A stretch of DNA of 39,773 nucleotides, taken from Terriglobia bacterium (GTDB lineage Bacteria; Acidobacteriota; Terriglobia; Bryobacterales; Bryobacteraceae). The stretch is from NCBI GenBank assembly GCA_021324185.1, contig JAJPJN010000086.1, forward strand, positions 1-39,773, given 5' to 3'. A model generated the notes under the pieces. It saw only the letters and a list, made by a program, of their open reading frames with translations. It was not told the origin of the DNA and made no database searches. Below, in pieces: positions 17,629 to 26,112 of the stretch; position 1 is the stretch's first letter; each line of letters begins with the position of its first letter. The position numbers were made by a program, and so were the translations under genes.

Positions 17629-19266
17629 GTGCGTGGGGCTCAGTATCTGGTTGGGTTGATAATACCCGCGCTATTTGCCTCAAGCGGGTATTCGCAGCAG
17701 TGGTTTGTCCAGGGCACGCGGAATCTTCCCAGGGAGGCGCCACGCCACACCATTACGGGCACGGTCTATAACGGGCTTACCGGCGAACCGGTTCGCCGCG
17801 CGCTGGTGAGGATGTGGGGACCGCAGCCGGCTACCGTTTTGACGGGCGTCGACGGGCGGTTCGAAATCGAGGATGTTCCGGAAGGTCCGATCAATCTCAC
17901 TGCAACAAAGCCGGGTTTCTTTGATGCACAATCAATGCCTCGCCAGTGGAAACAGAAGCTGGAGGCGCAAGTTGCCGGTCCCGGCAGCAATGATTTTCGC
18001 GTCCTGTTGTATCCGGCCGGAAGGATCACCGGCCAAGTAAGCGACCCCGATGGCGACCCGGTTGAGCAGGCGCAAGTACAGGTATTTGCGGAACAGATCA
18101 CAAACGGGCACAAGGTGTGGCAGCAACGCAGCAGCACCAGCTCCGACGACGATGGCCAATACCGGATCGGCAATCTTGTGCCCGGACGCTACATCGTGTA
18201 CGCGATGGGGCATGTATTGCCTGGGCTGAGCTTGGACGCGCCAAAGCAAGTGAGCGCGCCGCTCTATTACCCCGATGCGCGCGACCGTACTTCGGCCCAG
18301 CGCATCGACATCCAGCCCGGTCAGGAGTTTCGCGCCGACTTTCATCTGCGGGCAGAACGTGGCTTCCGCATCTCGGGAACGTTCACCGGCGCCCCTGCCA
18401 CCTCAGGAGTGTCGCTTTCCATCCAGAATGAAAACGGCCAGATCCTCTCTTTTGGCAATATAAATGTCGATCAGAGCCATGGCCGCTTTGTCGTGACAGC
18501 GGTTCCGGCGGGTACGTGGACAGTCAAGCTTTTCGCGAACGATAACACCGGCCACTTCTACCAGGTGCGGCAAGACGTGGCGGTGAATGGCTCTGATGTT
18601 GACAATCTGCCGCTTGTGCTTCATCCGTCTGTCTCGATTCCAGTCGTGGTGAATCATGCTTCCACCCAACCGGAACCTGAGCTGCAGCCCGGCGGCGCGA
18701 GACGTATTGTGAATGCAACCCTGACGGCGGCCGACCCTTTGATTTTTCAGCAACACGGGATGGTTTGGCACCCCGAACGGGAGGCGTGGTTTTTCGACAA
18801 CGTCGAAGAGGGCAGATACAAGCTGGACGTGCAAGGGTGGCGCGATGAATGCCTCGATTCGGCAAGCTACGGAAACATCGACTTGCTGCGTAACTACCTG
18901 GTGGTGAGTTCCGGCGGGACGTCAGGCCCAATCACCATTGATATGCGGAGCGATTGCGCTACGCTCACGGCACGGATGGCTCCGGGAGCGGATCAAGCGC
19001 TCGCTTTTGTGGTGGTGGTTCCAACGTCTTCTTTCTCCGAGCCCAAGGTGTTACAAGCGGTAGCGCAAGGTCGCCTGCCACAGCCAGCCGGGCCGGCGCT
19101 CACGCTTTCGCCGGGCACGTATCAGGTGTACGCCTTCACCACGCTCGAAGACTTGGAGTACGCAAATCCGGAAGTATTGCGCGAATATCCGAATCAAACC
19201 ATCGACTTGAGCCCTGGCCAGAAGCTGGAGCTCACGGTAGACCCGATCGAGCCCAAGGGGCAATAG
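17629..19266 (+). CDS. Secreted carboxypeptidase-regulatory-like (CarboxypepD_reg) protein 1
   Basis: 545 aa from GTG 17629. A signal peptide (hydrophobic core LVGLIIPALFASSG) is cut around residue 23. The mature protein contains transthyretin-like beta-sandwich modules: about 41-100 (ITGTVYNGLTGEPVRRALV), about 130-195 (ITGQVSDPDGDPVEQAQV) and a third about 240-310. It closes with a domain containing TLEDLEYANPEVLREYP. No protease or TonB receptor domain follows. Such modules are abundant in Acidobacteriota envelope proteins and are thought to be structural or carbohydrate-interacting. The downstream paralogue at 19269 begins 2 nt after the stop, so the two form an operon and a tandem duplication. 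Confidence 0.8.
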   Translation: MRGAQYLVGLIIPALFASSGYSQQWFVQGTRNLPREAPRHTITGTVYNGLTGEPVRRALVRMWGPQPATVLTGVDGRFEIEDVPEGPINLTATKPGFFDAQSMPRQWKQKLEAQVAGPGSNDFRVLLYPAGRITGQVSDPDGDPVEQAQVQVFAEQITNGHKVWQQRSSTSSDDDGQYRIGNLVPGRYIVYAMGHVLPGLSLDAPKQVSAPLYYPDARDRTSAQRIDIQPGQEFRADFHLRAERGFRISGTFTGAPATSGVSLSIQNENGQILSFGNINVDQSHGRFVVTAVPAGTWTVKLFANDNTGHFYQVRQDVAVNGSDVDNLPLVLHPSVSIPVVVNHASTQPEPELQPGGARRIVNATLTAADPLIFQQHGMVWHPEREAWFFDNVEEGRYKLDVQGWRDECLDSASYGNIDLLRNYLVVSSGGTSGPITIDMRSDCATLTARMAPGADQALAFVVVVPTSSFSEPKVLQAVAQGRLPQPAGPALTLSPGTYQVYAFTTLEDLEYANPEVLREYPNQTIDLSPGQKLELTVDPIEPKGQ

Positions 19267-19268
19267 CG

Positions 19269-20891
19269 ATGTTTCACTCGCGAACTAAGCTGCCGCTTGT
19301 TCTACTCGCCGCCGGGCTGCTGATGAAATCCCAGCAAACGCCTGGTTTCCGCATTGCGGGACAGGTCGTGCAGCATTTGAGTAACCGGCCTGTGAAGGGT
19401 GCACGCGTTTCGATCTCTCCGTTAACCAGCCGAGATCGTCCAATCTCTTGCATCAGCGGAGAAAACGGCGAATTTTACTTCTCCGGCCTTGCGGCAGGCA
19501 AATACTCACTGGCCGTGACTGCTCACGGAGGGGTGCAGCTTTACGGGCAAATGGGCCAGTATTCGACCGCCATCGCTGTGGGTCCGGGCATCGATTCCGA
19601 ACATATTATTTTTCCGCTTCGTTCACAGGCGAGTATCAGCGGCACTGTGGTGGATGATGCGGGAGACCCGGTGAGTGGTGCGACGGTTCACCTGTTCGTG
19701 CAGTCGATTGAAAACGGCTTGCGGCAGACCATCGCGAGAAGCACGGTTTTGACGAGCACGGATGGAAGCTTTCGATTCGCTCATCTTGCCCCGGGCACTT
19801 ATTACGTAGCAGTCAACGGGCGTCCCTGGTACGCGCAACTGAATGCGCTGAACATAATGACGCTTCCCAACCAGCCGGCCCCACCTCCAGCGCCCGCGGA
19901 ACTAGACGTTGCCTATCCTGTGACATATTACGGCAACACCACGAGCCCCGATGCGGCTACGCCAGTGAAGCTCGAAGAAGGCACTCACAGTCAGATTCAG
20001 ATTATGCTACAGCCCGTCCCGGCGGTGCACATCGCCCTCAACGGTATTGAGAAATCGCCGGAGCAGCAGGTCCAGGCTACTGTTTTCCAGCGTGGCCCCG
20101 GTGGGGCGCCCATCAGTATTCAAAGCTGGACAAACAATTCCGTGCTCACGGGAATCGCGCCTGGAGATTACATCTTGTCCACAATTCTTGTGGGTCCCGG
20201 GCAGCCGCCGGGGCCAATCGGTTCGCAGGCCGTGACTTTGTCCGGTAACACGACTATCGATGTGAACGAGGCGGCTGAAACTTCGCTCAGCGGCAAAGTA
20301 ATTTCCGACAGTGATATTCCGAACCAAGTTGCCGTTGCGCTGGTCGATGTGTCGAATGGCAACCAGGTCGCCGCCTTCCTTGGACCTGACGGTTCACTCC
20401 GCGCATTTGGCACGCTGGCGGCTGGAACCTATGATGTCCGGCTTGCGAATACGAACGAATTCTACATACAGTCGGTCACGGTGAAGGGTGGCGAATACTC
20501 GAAAGGCCGGCTGACCGTGACCGCAGGCGCACACATCGATTTGACAATCACGGTGGCTCGAGGCTTGACGCAGGTGAACGGTATTGTCTTGAGGGACAAA
20601 AAACCCGTCGCAGGCGCAATGGTGCTGGCTTTTCCGCAAGATTTTAGGCACGGCAACTACATCCCCCGCGACCAAAGCGACAGCGATGGAACTTTCACAC
20701 TGAATTTTGTTGCGCCCGGCCCTTATACGCTGGTGGCCATCGAAAATGGCGATGATCTTGAATACGCCAATGCTGCCGTCATCGCGCCCTACTTAAAAGC
20801 CGGAAGGGTAATCGAAGCGCCGCTTGCGAAAGATGCTCGCGTGGAAGTTGAGGTGCAGCCGCGAATTAACGCGAAAGGCGCGCCTCAATAA
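19269..20891 (+). CDS. Secreted carboxypeptidase-regulatory-like (CarboxypepD_reg) protein 2
   Basis: 540 aa. Start chosen at ATG 19269, 2 nt after the previous stop and directly ahead of a signal peptide (LPLVLLAAGLLMKS); the in-frame extension back to 18954 reads the previous gene in the wrong frame. Repeats of the transthyretin-like module occur at about 27-90 (IAGQVVQHLSNRPVKGARV), 118-190 (ISGTVVDDAGDPVSGATV) and about 440-500 (VNGIVLRDKKPVAGAMV). The C-terminus has DDLEYANAAVIAPYL, mirroring EDLEYANPEVLREYP in protein 1, good evidence of common descent. The last 26 nt overlap the convergent uricase gene. Confidence 0.8.
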   Translation: MFHSRTKLPLVLLAAGLLMKSQQTPGFRIAGQVVQHLSNRPVKGARVSISPLTSRDRPISCISGENGEFYFSGLAAGKYSLAVTAHGGVQLYGQMGQYSTAIAVGPGIDSEHIIFPLRSQASISGTVVDDAGDPVSGATVHLFVQSIENGLRQTIARSTVLTSTDGSFRFAHLAPGTYYVAVNGRPWYAQLNALNIMTLPNQPAPPPAPAELDVAYPVTYYGNTTSPDAATPVKLEEGTHSQIQIMLQPVPAVHIALNGIEKSPEQQVQATVFQRGPGGAPISIQSWTNNSVLTGIAPGDYILSTILVGPGQPPGPIGSQAVTLSGNTTIDVNEAAETSLSGKVISDSDIPNQVAVALVDVSNGNQVAAFLGPDGSLRAFGTLAAGTYDVRLANTNEFYIQSVTVKGGEYSKGRLTVTAGAHIDLTITVARGLTQVNGIVLRDKKPVAGAMVLAFPQDFRHGNYIPRDQSDSDGTFTLNFVAPGPYTLVAIENGDDLEYANAAVIAPYLKAGRVIEAPLAKDARVEVEVQPRINAKGAPQ

Positions 20892-21696
20892 ATCCCGACG
20901 GCTCGTCTGTGGGGACGAAGATCTGATTTGGATTGTCGAGACCGAAACGCGATAGATCAACCAACAGGCAATGCTTGTTCGGCATAGTCAGATGAATATT
21001 CTGGATGGCATCGAATTTTGCCAGGACAGCTTCGGCCATCGCATGTAGCGTGTGCTGCACCGAAAGGCTTTCATGCACGGCGAAGCAATCGAGGAGTTCG
21101 GCCCTCACGCTGCGGTGAAGTTCGTTGAAATTGTGAACTGCTGAGCCGGCAAACGTCCAATCGGCATCGAGCACGGTGCCGAGCAGCCGGTCGCGCGTTT
21201 CCGCCAGAGTGGTGTATTCGTCTTTTAAGTAGCCGAAGAATGCGGAATGAGCGGTCTTCAGAATCTGGAGGTTACGAATGCCACTGACAATAGATTGCGC
21301 TTCTCGCGTAAGGCGTAGTTCGGCCGTGCGGTGCTCTTTGCTGCTCTGCACGAAAGCTGTCGTGTGATTGGCGATGCGCTCCCAAAGCGTTTCATTGATC
21401 GCGACCCTTACGATGGCAAGGTGGCCCAGGCGATCTAGAAAATGCCGTCCTAAAATCAGACCGAACTCTTCGATTGAGCTGAAGGGATGCTGCCGGGCTA
21501 AGACGTAGATCGTGTTCTTGATCGTGTCGGTAGGCAGAACCAGGCTGTTATCGCCGCCCGTGTAAGACTCGGCCAGATCGCCTTCAAAAAGCACGCTTAC
21601 ATTCAGATCAGCGATATCGTGAGCCCGTCTGTCGCGCAAAACCTGCAAGAGGCGGACGCGCGTTTTCCCGTAGGTGTGAAAACCAAGATCGGGCAT
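20866..21696 (-). CDS. Urate oxidase (uricase)
   Basis: 276 aa, cofactor-free uricase of the T-fold type; oxidises urate to 5-hydroxyisourate with O2. The catalytic diad is recognisable as K11 (TYGKTRVRLL) and T56 (LVLPTDTIKNTIY), and the urate-binding/ordering region near the C-terminus includes NIHLTMPNKH. It has no peroxisomal tail, as expected in bacteria. It is the last gene of the purine operon; start ATG 21696 has no ribosome site, and a strong hairpin (21711-21741) lies 14 nt upstream, so its translation may be set differently from the tightly coupled genes before it. Confidence 0.93.
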   Translation of the reverse strand: MPDLGFHTYGKTRVRLLQVLRDRRAHDIADLNVSVLFEGDLAESYTGGDNSLVLPTDTIKNTIYVLARQHPFSSIEEFGLILGRHFLDRLGHLAIVRVAINETLWERIANHTTAFVQSSKEHRTAELRLTREAQSIVSGIRNLQILKTAHSAFFGYLKDEYTTLAETRDRLLGTVLDADWTFAGSAVHNFNELHRSVRAELLDCFAVHESLSVQHTLHAMAEAVLAKFDAIQNIHLTMPNKHCLLVDLSRFGLDNPNQIFVPTDEPSGFIEARLSR

Positions 21697-21710
21697 CTAA
21701 CTTGATAATC

Positions 21711-21741
21711 GCGCACAACGGGCGCCAAACGCCCTGTGCGC
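21711..21741 (-). promoter_or_regulatory. Strong hairpin in the hiuH-uricase gap
   Basis: GCGCACA (21711-21717) pairs with TGTGCGC (21735-21741) and GGGCG (21720-21724) with CGCCC (21730-21734), leaving a 2-nt bulge and a CCAAA loop. It fills almost the whole 46-nt gap between the hiuH stop and the uricase start. No T-run follows in either direction, which argues against an intrinsic terminator and for an mRNA-processing, stability or ribosome-access element. Confidence 0.6.
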
Positions 21742-21742
21742 T

Positions 21743-22045
21743 CTAACTTCCACGGTAAGTTGTGTAACCGAAGGGGCTCAGCAGGAGCGGAACGTGATAG
21801 TGAGCCGAGGAGCCGGAGATTCGGAACGAAATTTCGACAACGGGGTAGAAGCTGCCGGGGTACTGCCCGGCAATGTCGAAGATGATGCGGTAGATTCCAG
21901 GGTCAGAATAAGTCGTAGACCAGCGGCCGTCGTTGTTTGTGAGGCCCTCTGCGATCAGGCGATGTTCTCGAAACAGTCGTACCGGCACACCAGCGGCCGG
22001 CTTGCCCACGGCAGTATCGAGCACGTGCGTCGAAAAGCCGCTCAT
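21743..22045 (-). CDS. 5-hydroxyisourate hydrolase (transthyretin-related protein)
   Basis: 100 aa, a compact member of the family (usually about 110-120 aa). It hydrolyses 5-hydroxyisourate to OHCU. Catalytic residues visible are H7 (STHVLD), R41 (NNDGRW), H84 (AHYHVPLLLSPFGY) and the diagnostic C-terminal YRGS (97-100). There is no signal peptide, so it is cytosolic. The start overlaps the OHCU decarboxylase stop by 4 nt (ATGA), showing translational coupling inside the purine operon. Confidence 0.94.
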   Translation of the reverse strand: MSGFSTHVLDTAVGKPAAGVPVRLFREHRLIAEGLTNNDGRWSTTYSDPGIYRIIFDIAGQYPGSFYPVVEISFRISGSSAHYHVPLLLSPFGYTTYRGS

Positions 22046-22524
22046 TCGTCTAGCAATTTCTCCAATCGAAGTTGGGTGATTTTCGATTGCTCGCGTGCGG
22101 CGATAGAAAGTTCCGTGGCGGAATCATTGCGTATCCGGGATTGGATGGATGCAAGCATTTCGTTGGCACTCTTGCCGTTCGCGCAGATTATAAAAATCCA
22201 GCCGAACTTGCGTTCGTAGTGGAGATTGAGCTGATGCATGGTGGACGCGGTTTCGGAACTGGCAGTTTGCATCCCGCGTTGCTCATCTGAGGACCACTTA
22301 CTAGCGCTCTTCGCGCCGATTTTCGGGTGGTGCGAAAAAGCTTCCAGCCAGTCCTCGGGCTGGAGCGAATTCCAAACCGCCCCGGCGGCTGAGAGGAGCG
22401 CATTTCGATCGGCAAATGGCCGAAGCCGCACCATCTGTTCCACCCATGCGTGCGACCCGCAGCATTGCGTCAGCTTTTCCCGAACAATTTCAGGCGCTGC
22501 GGTATTCAGTTCCTCGATTGTCAT
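22042..22524 (-). CDS. OHCU decarboxylase
   Basis: 160 aa, all-helical. Converts 2-oxo-4-hydroxy-4-carboxy-5-ureidoimidazoline to S-allantoin. Family residues are the catalytic His in SHHPKIG (H65/H66), the acidic SSDEQRG (E81) and the KFGWIFIICANGKSA stretch (106-120). Bracketed by ATGA overlaps with the xanthine dehydrogenase FAD subunit upstream and hiuH downstream, completing the uricase-HIUase-OHCU route next to xanthine dehydrogenase. Confidence 0.93.
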   Translation of the reverse strand: MTIEELNTAAPEIVREKLTQCCGSHAWVEQMVRLRPFADRNALLSAAGAVWNSLQPEDWLEAFSHHPKIGAKSASKWSSDEQRGMQTASSETASTMHQLNLHYERKFGWIFIICANGKSANEMLASIQSRIRNDSATELSIAAREQSKITQLRLEKLLDE

Positions 22525-23372
22525 GCGAGCGTTTGCAGAAACTGTTTTAAAAGATTTGCCGTAACTGCGCGGCGATAATCCCGGGTGGAGCGAATATCGG
22601 TGATGGGCTGAACCTCTGCGGCAATTGCATTTGCTGCAGTTTCGATCAAATCAGGCGATATGCTCTGCCCGCGCAACACGGATTCGGTTGCGTGACAGCG
22701 CAGCGGAACGGGAGCGACACTGCCTGCCGCGATGCGCACCTCATCGATAGCGCTGCCCCTCAAGCGAGCAGTCGCTGCGAAACACACTTTCGAAATCGCC
22801 TGCGCCTGACGAGGTCCTACTTTGCGGATGTAAGAACGCCGGTTCTCAGTTTTGCGGGGCAAATGAATGCTTCGCAAGAGCTCGTCATCTCGAATCTGCA
22901 TTTTCTTGTAACCGAGGTGAAAATCACAGTATGGGATTCGCCGGGTTCCCCGAAGCGAGATCAGCTCCAATTCGGCATCATAGACGAGCAGTACAGGAGA
23001 CGAATCCGCCGCAGGCGAGGCATTGATGATGTTGCCACCGAGCGTGCCGCGGTTCTGATTCGCGATAGAGCCCGTCCAGCTTGCGGCCGAACACAAAAGA
23101 GGAAACTCCTGGCGCAAAACAGGATGTTGCCGGATGTGAGTGTATGTTACCGCCGCGCCAATTGAAATTTCTGTTTCGCTTTCCTCGATCGAAGAAAGCT
23201 CTTTGACGCGGCGGATGCTCACCAGTTTGCGATAGGGCAGCTTGCCGGCATTGAACAACACCATTAGATCGGTGCCGCCGGCAATCGGACGCCAGCCCTC
23301 GGCCAACATGTCCAGGGCATCATTCAGCCGCGCGGCGACTACTAACTCGTAATCGGGAACAAAGGACCTCAT
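22521..23372 (-). CDS. Xanthine dehydrogenase, FAD-binding subunit
   Basis: 283 aa, CO-dehydrogenase flavoprotein/XdhB-type medium subunit. FAD-contact motifs are PIAGGTDLMV (29-38) and TLGGNIINASPAADSSP (from about 109), plus the C-terminal domain ending in DIRSTRDYRRAVTANLL. It passes electrons from the [2Fe-2S] subunit to NAD+. ATGA overlaps on both sides (with the Fe-S subunit upstream and OHCU decarboxylase downstream) place it in the middle of the purine operon. Motif set fits xanthine dehydrogenase; other hydroxylases of the family differ mainly in the Mo subunit. Confidence 0.9.
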   Translation of the reverse strand: MRSFVPDYELVVAARLNDALDMLAEGWRPIAGGTDLMVLFNAGKLPYRKLVSIRRVKELSSIEESETEISIGAAVTYTHIRQHPVLRQEFPLLCSAASWTGSIANQNRGTLGGNIINASPAADSSPVLLVYDAELELISLRGTRRIPYCDFHLGYKKMQIRDDELLRSIHLPRKTENRRSYIRKVGPRQAQAISKVCFAATARLRGSAIDEVRIAAGSVAPVPLRCHATESVLRGQSISPDLIETAANAIAAEVQPITDIRSTRDYRRAVTANLLKQFLQTLA

Positions 23373-23839
23373 TCGCTGCTTTGAGCCACGTTCTGAATCG
23401 CTTCAAAGATCCGCATGTAGCCTGTGCAGCGGCATAGATTACCGCTGAGCCCTTCGCGGATTTCCTCCAGGGTCGGATGGGGGCAGCGTGACAGCAATTG
23501 CAGCCCCGCCATGATCATGCCGGGAGTGCAGATGCCGCATTGCGCAGCGCCAGCCTCAATGAAAGCTTGCTGCAGCCTGTGCAGTTGCCCGGCAGCGGGC
23601 ACGCCTTCTATCGTGCAGATACGAGCGCCTGAAGCGTCACGCACCGGCACGAGACAACTATTCACAAGCTCATCGTTGAGGAGAACAGCGCATGCGCCGC
23701 ATTCGCCCTCACCGCAACCTTCTTTCGTTCCGGTGAGATTCAGATCTTCACGAAGCACGTCCAGAAGGCGCTTCATCGGAGGCACAGTTACGCTTTGAAT
23801 ACGGCCATTCACCGTGAAGCTAACGGAGCATTCAGCCAT
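23369..23839 (-). CDS. Xanthine dehydrogenase, [2Fe-2S] subunit
   Basis: 156 aa. An N-terminal plant-type [2Fe-2S] domain has C42, C47, C50 and C62. A C-terminal four-helix domain carries the second cluster at C101, C104, C136 and C138 (QCGICTPGM and NLCRCTGY). It carries electrons from the molybdenum cofactor to FAD. Start ATG 23839 shares one base with the stop of the molybdenum subunit, and its stop overlaps the FAD subunit by 4 nt. Confidence 0.95.
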   Translation of the reverse strand: MAECSVSFTVNGRIQSVTVPPMKRLLDVLREDLNLTGTKEGCGEGECGACAVLLNDELVNSCLVPVRDASGARICTIEGVPAAGQLHRLQQAFIEAGAAQCGICTPGMIMAGLQLLSRCPHPTLEEIREGLSGNLCRCTGYMRIFEAIQNVAQSSE

Positions 23840-26112
23840 TAAACGACGCTCCCGGCCAGATCCAGCGCCGCTTCGCGGGCCACACTTAATTCACTTAAGA
23901 CATCTTCGGGCAGCAGCGGAATGTGACAGAACGAAATGCCGAGCGCGTTCTCCACGGCATTCAGTATGGCCGGCGCGGGTCCATCCATAGGCAATTCGCC
24001 GATTCCCTTTGCGCCCATGGCGCCGTGCTCGTATGGAATCTCTTCGAAGTACACGCGAATCGGCGGTAGATCCATGGCCGTGGGCATGATGTAGTTGGTC
24101 ATCTGGTTATTGGCCATTCCGCCATCACGCCAGACGACCTTTTCATACAGGGCGTAGCCGATGGCCTGCGCAACGCCGCCTTCGATCTGGCCCCTCGCCA
24201 GAACGGGATTTAAAACGCGCCCAACTTCCTGAAGTGCGACGAAATCATCCAACTGAATTTCGCCGGTGACTGTATCGACCGTTACTTCCGCGACGTGAAC
24301 TGCCCAAGAGAAGGCGCCGTATGCTTCACCTCGATACTTCTCGTCGTCCCAATGAACGCCCGGAGGCTCTTCGTATTGAGCCGACGTCTTCAGCGGGCCG
24401 ATTGAGCAGATATACTCCCGGCACGCACTTTGAAATTGCTCGGGAGTGTAGCCCGGCTGCAGCAGAGCAGCTTGTAAGAGCTTTTCTTTCAGGCTAAGCG
24501 CTGCGGATTGCACGAGCCTGCCGATCACCATGGCGGTTCTCGATGCTACGGTGGGGCCGCTATTTGGAACCTGCGCTGTGTCGGGACGCAGCACTTGCAC
24601 TTGCTCGTAGGAGGTGCCGAGCGCTTCCGCGGCGATCTGCGCCAAAATGGTATTCGTGCCTTGGCCCATCTCGGTCATGGAGCTCAAAACGCACACGGTC
24701 CCATCAGCGCGCGCCTCCAGGTGAACTACGGATTGCAGATGGCGCTCGCCTGAGCCTGTGAATCCAGCACCGTGCATGAAGGTGGAAAAACCGATGCCCT
24801 TCTTACGAGTACCTTCGCGATTTAAGCGGCTAAAACGTTCGAGTTTATCCGCATAGCCGGCTAACTGTAGCGCGCGTTGCTGCAGGCGAGCGAGATCGAG
24901 CGGCTGCTTGATTAACTGGCCTGTTGCAGTCGAATCGCCTTGCCGGAGAAAATTGCGGCGCCGGAATTCTTCGGGCGTCAGGCCCAGCGTGCGAGCCACT
25001 TTGTTCATATGCCGTTCGATGGCAAATAAGCTTTGCGGCGCTCCAAAGCCGCGAAACGCGCCATGGGGCGGAGTGTTTGTTGCGACAGCGGTGCTGCGAA
25101 CCCGGATGTTGTCGCAGCGATACGGACCTGCTGCGTGAATGGTTCCGCGAGAGAGAACTACGCTCGATAATGTCGCATACGCGCCGCCATCAATAATGAA
25201 TTCAATATCCATGGCAAGCAAACGGCCATCACGCGAAACCGCCGTCCGGTGCCGTGTGCGTGAAGGGTGGCGCTTGGTGGTGGCGGCCATATCTTCTTCG
25301 CGGTCGTAAATCATCTTGACCGGCCGCCCGGACTTCCACGCCAACAGAGCCGCATGCCCCGCAATCATGGACGGATATTCTTCCTTGCCGCCAAATGCGC
25401 CGCCAGTTTCCTGCTGAATGACGCGAACTTTTTCGGCGGGCAAATTGAAGAGCGGCATCAATGCCTTCTGCACATAAAACGGGCATTGCATGGAGCCGCG
25501 CACAGTAATTCCGGTTTCGGGGTCCCAGGTCGCGAGCATACCTTGCGGCTCGATATAGAGTTGTTCTTGCGCTTCGGTGCTGTACTCGCCTTCAACGATG
25601 AAATCCGCCTGGCTCCAAACGGCATCGACATCGCCTTTTTCGATGCAATACCTTTTGAAGACGTTGTCCTCGCCCCAGATAATGGTCTTCGCCTGCAAAG
25701 CTTCGTCGATGTCGAAGATCGCCGGCAACGGATCGTAGTCGATAAACACGTGCTGGCGCGCGCGGCGGACCATATCTTTGTTTTCGTGCGCCAGCAGCAG
25801 TACGGGCTCTTCCGGATGATTGATTTCGCCGTCAGCCAAAAACGGCTGATCGTCAAAAATCAGCGTGACGATGTTGCGGCCCGGTATGTCACGCGCTGTA
25901 ACGATCGTGAACTCGTGCCACGGAATGCCGTCACCAAAATGAATGTGGCGAATGAGCGCACGAGGATGGCCGCTGCGAACGGTGACGCCATGGAGCATAC
26001 CTGGAAGCGAGACGTCATCGACATACTGCGCGGTACCGGTGACTTTGGCGGCTGCCTCTTTGCGAGGAACCGCGGTCCCAACTATCCTTGGCTCCATTGA
26101 TTTACTGTACAT
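23839..26112 (-). CDS. Xanthine dehydrogenase, molybdopterin-binding subunit
   Basis: 757 aa from ATG 26112 (MYSKSMEPRIVG); an ATG at 26097 is the alternative, and the longer frame to 26163 is unsupported. Hydroxylates hypoxanthine/xanthine to urate. Molybdopterin-binding and active-site motifs include GGAFGGKEEYPSMIAGHAA, GAFRGFGAPQ and the catalytic Glu in KGIGELPMDG. It overlaps the allantoinase stop by 31 nt, with a GGAATGG purine stretch ahead of the start. No XdhC-type Moco maturation factor is found in the window. Assignment to xanthine rather than another purine substrate rests on the uricase pathway genes that follow directly. Confidence 0.92.
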   Translation of the reverse strand: MYSKSMEPRIVGTAVPRKEAAAKVTGTAQYVDDVSLPGMLHGVTVRSGHPRALIRHIHFGDGIPWHEFTIVTARDIPGRNIVTLIFDDQPFLADGEINHPEEPVLLLAHENKDMVRRARQHVFIDYDPLPAIFDIDEALQAKTIIWGEDNVFKRYCIEKGDVDAVWSQADFIVEGEYSTEAQEQLYIEPQGMLATWDPETGITVRGSMQCPFYVQKALMPLFNLPAEKVRVIQQETGGAFGGKEEYPSMIAGHAALLAWKSGRPVKMIYDREEDMAATTKRHPSRTRHRTAVSRDGRLLAMDIEFIIDGGAYATLSSVVLSRGTIHAAGPYRCDNIRVRSTAVATNTPPHGAFRGFGAPQSLFAIERHMNKVARTLGLTPEEFRRRNFLRQGDSTATGQLIKQPLDLARLQQRALQLAGYADKLERFSRLNREGTRKKGIGFSTFMHGAGFTGSGERHLQSVVHLEARADGTVCVLSSMTEMGQGTNTILAQIAAEALGTSYEQVQVLRPDTAQVPNSGPTVASRTAMVIGRLVQSAALSLKEKLLQAALLQPGYTPEQFQSACREYICSIGPLKTSAQYEEPPGVHWDDEKYRGEAYGAFSWAVHVAEVTVDTVTGEIQLDDFVALQEVGRVLNPVLARGQIEGGVAQAIGYALYEKVVWRDGGMANNQMTNYIMPTAMDLPPIRVYFEEIPYEHGAMGAKGIGELPMDGPAPAILNAVENALGISFCHIPLLPEDVLSELSVAREAALDLAGSVV

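Noticed and set aside
25267-26100. 277-codon plus-strand open frame opposite the xanthine dehydrogenase Mo subunit
   Set aside because: Shadow of a strongly supported gene; no recognisable domain.
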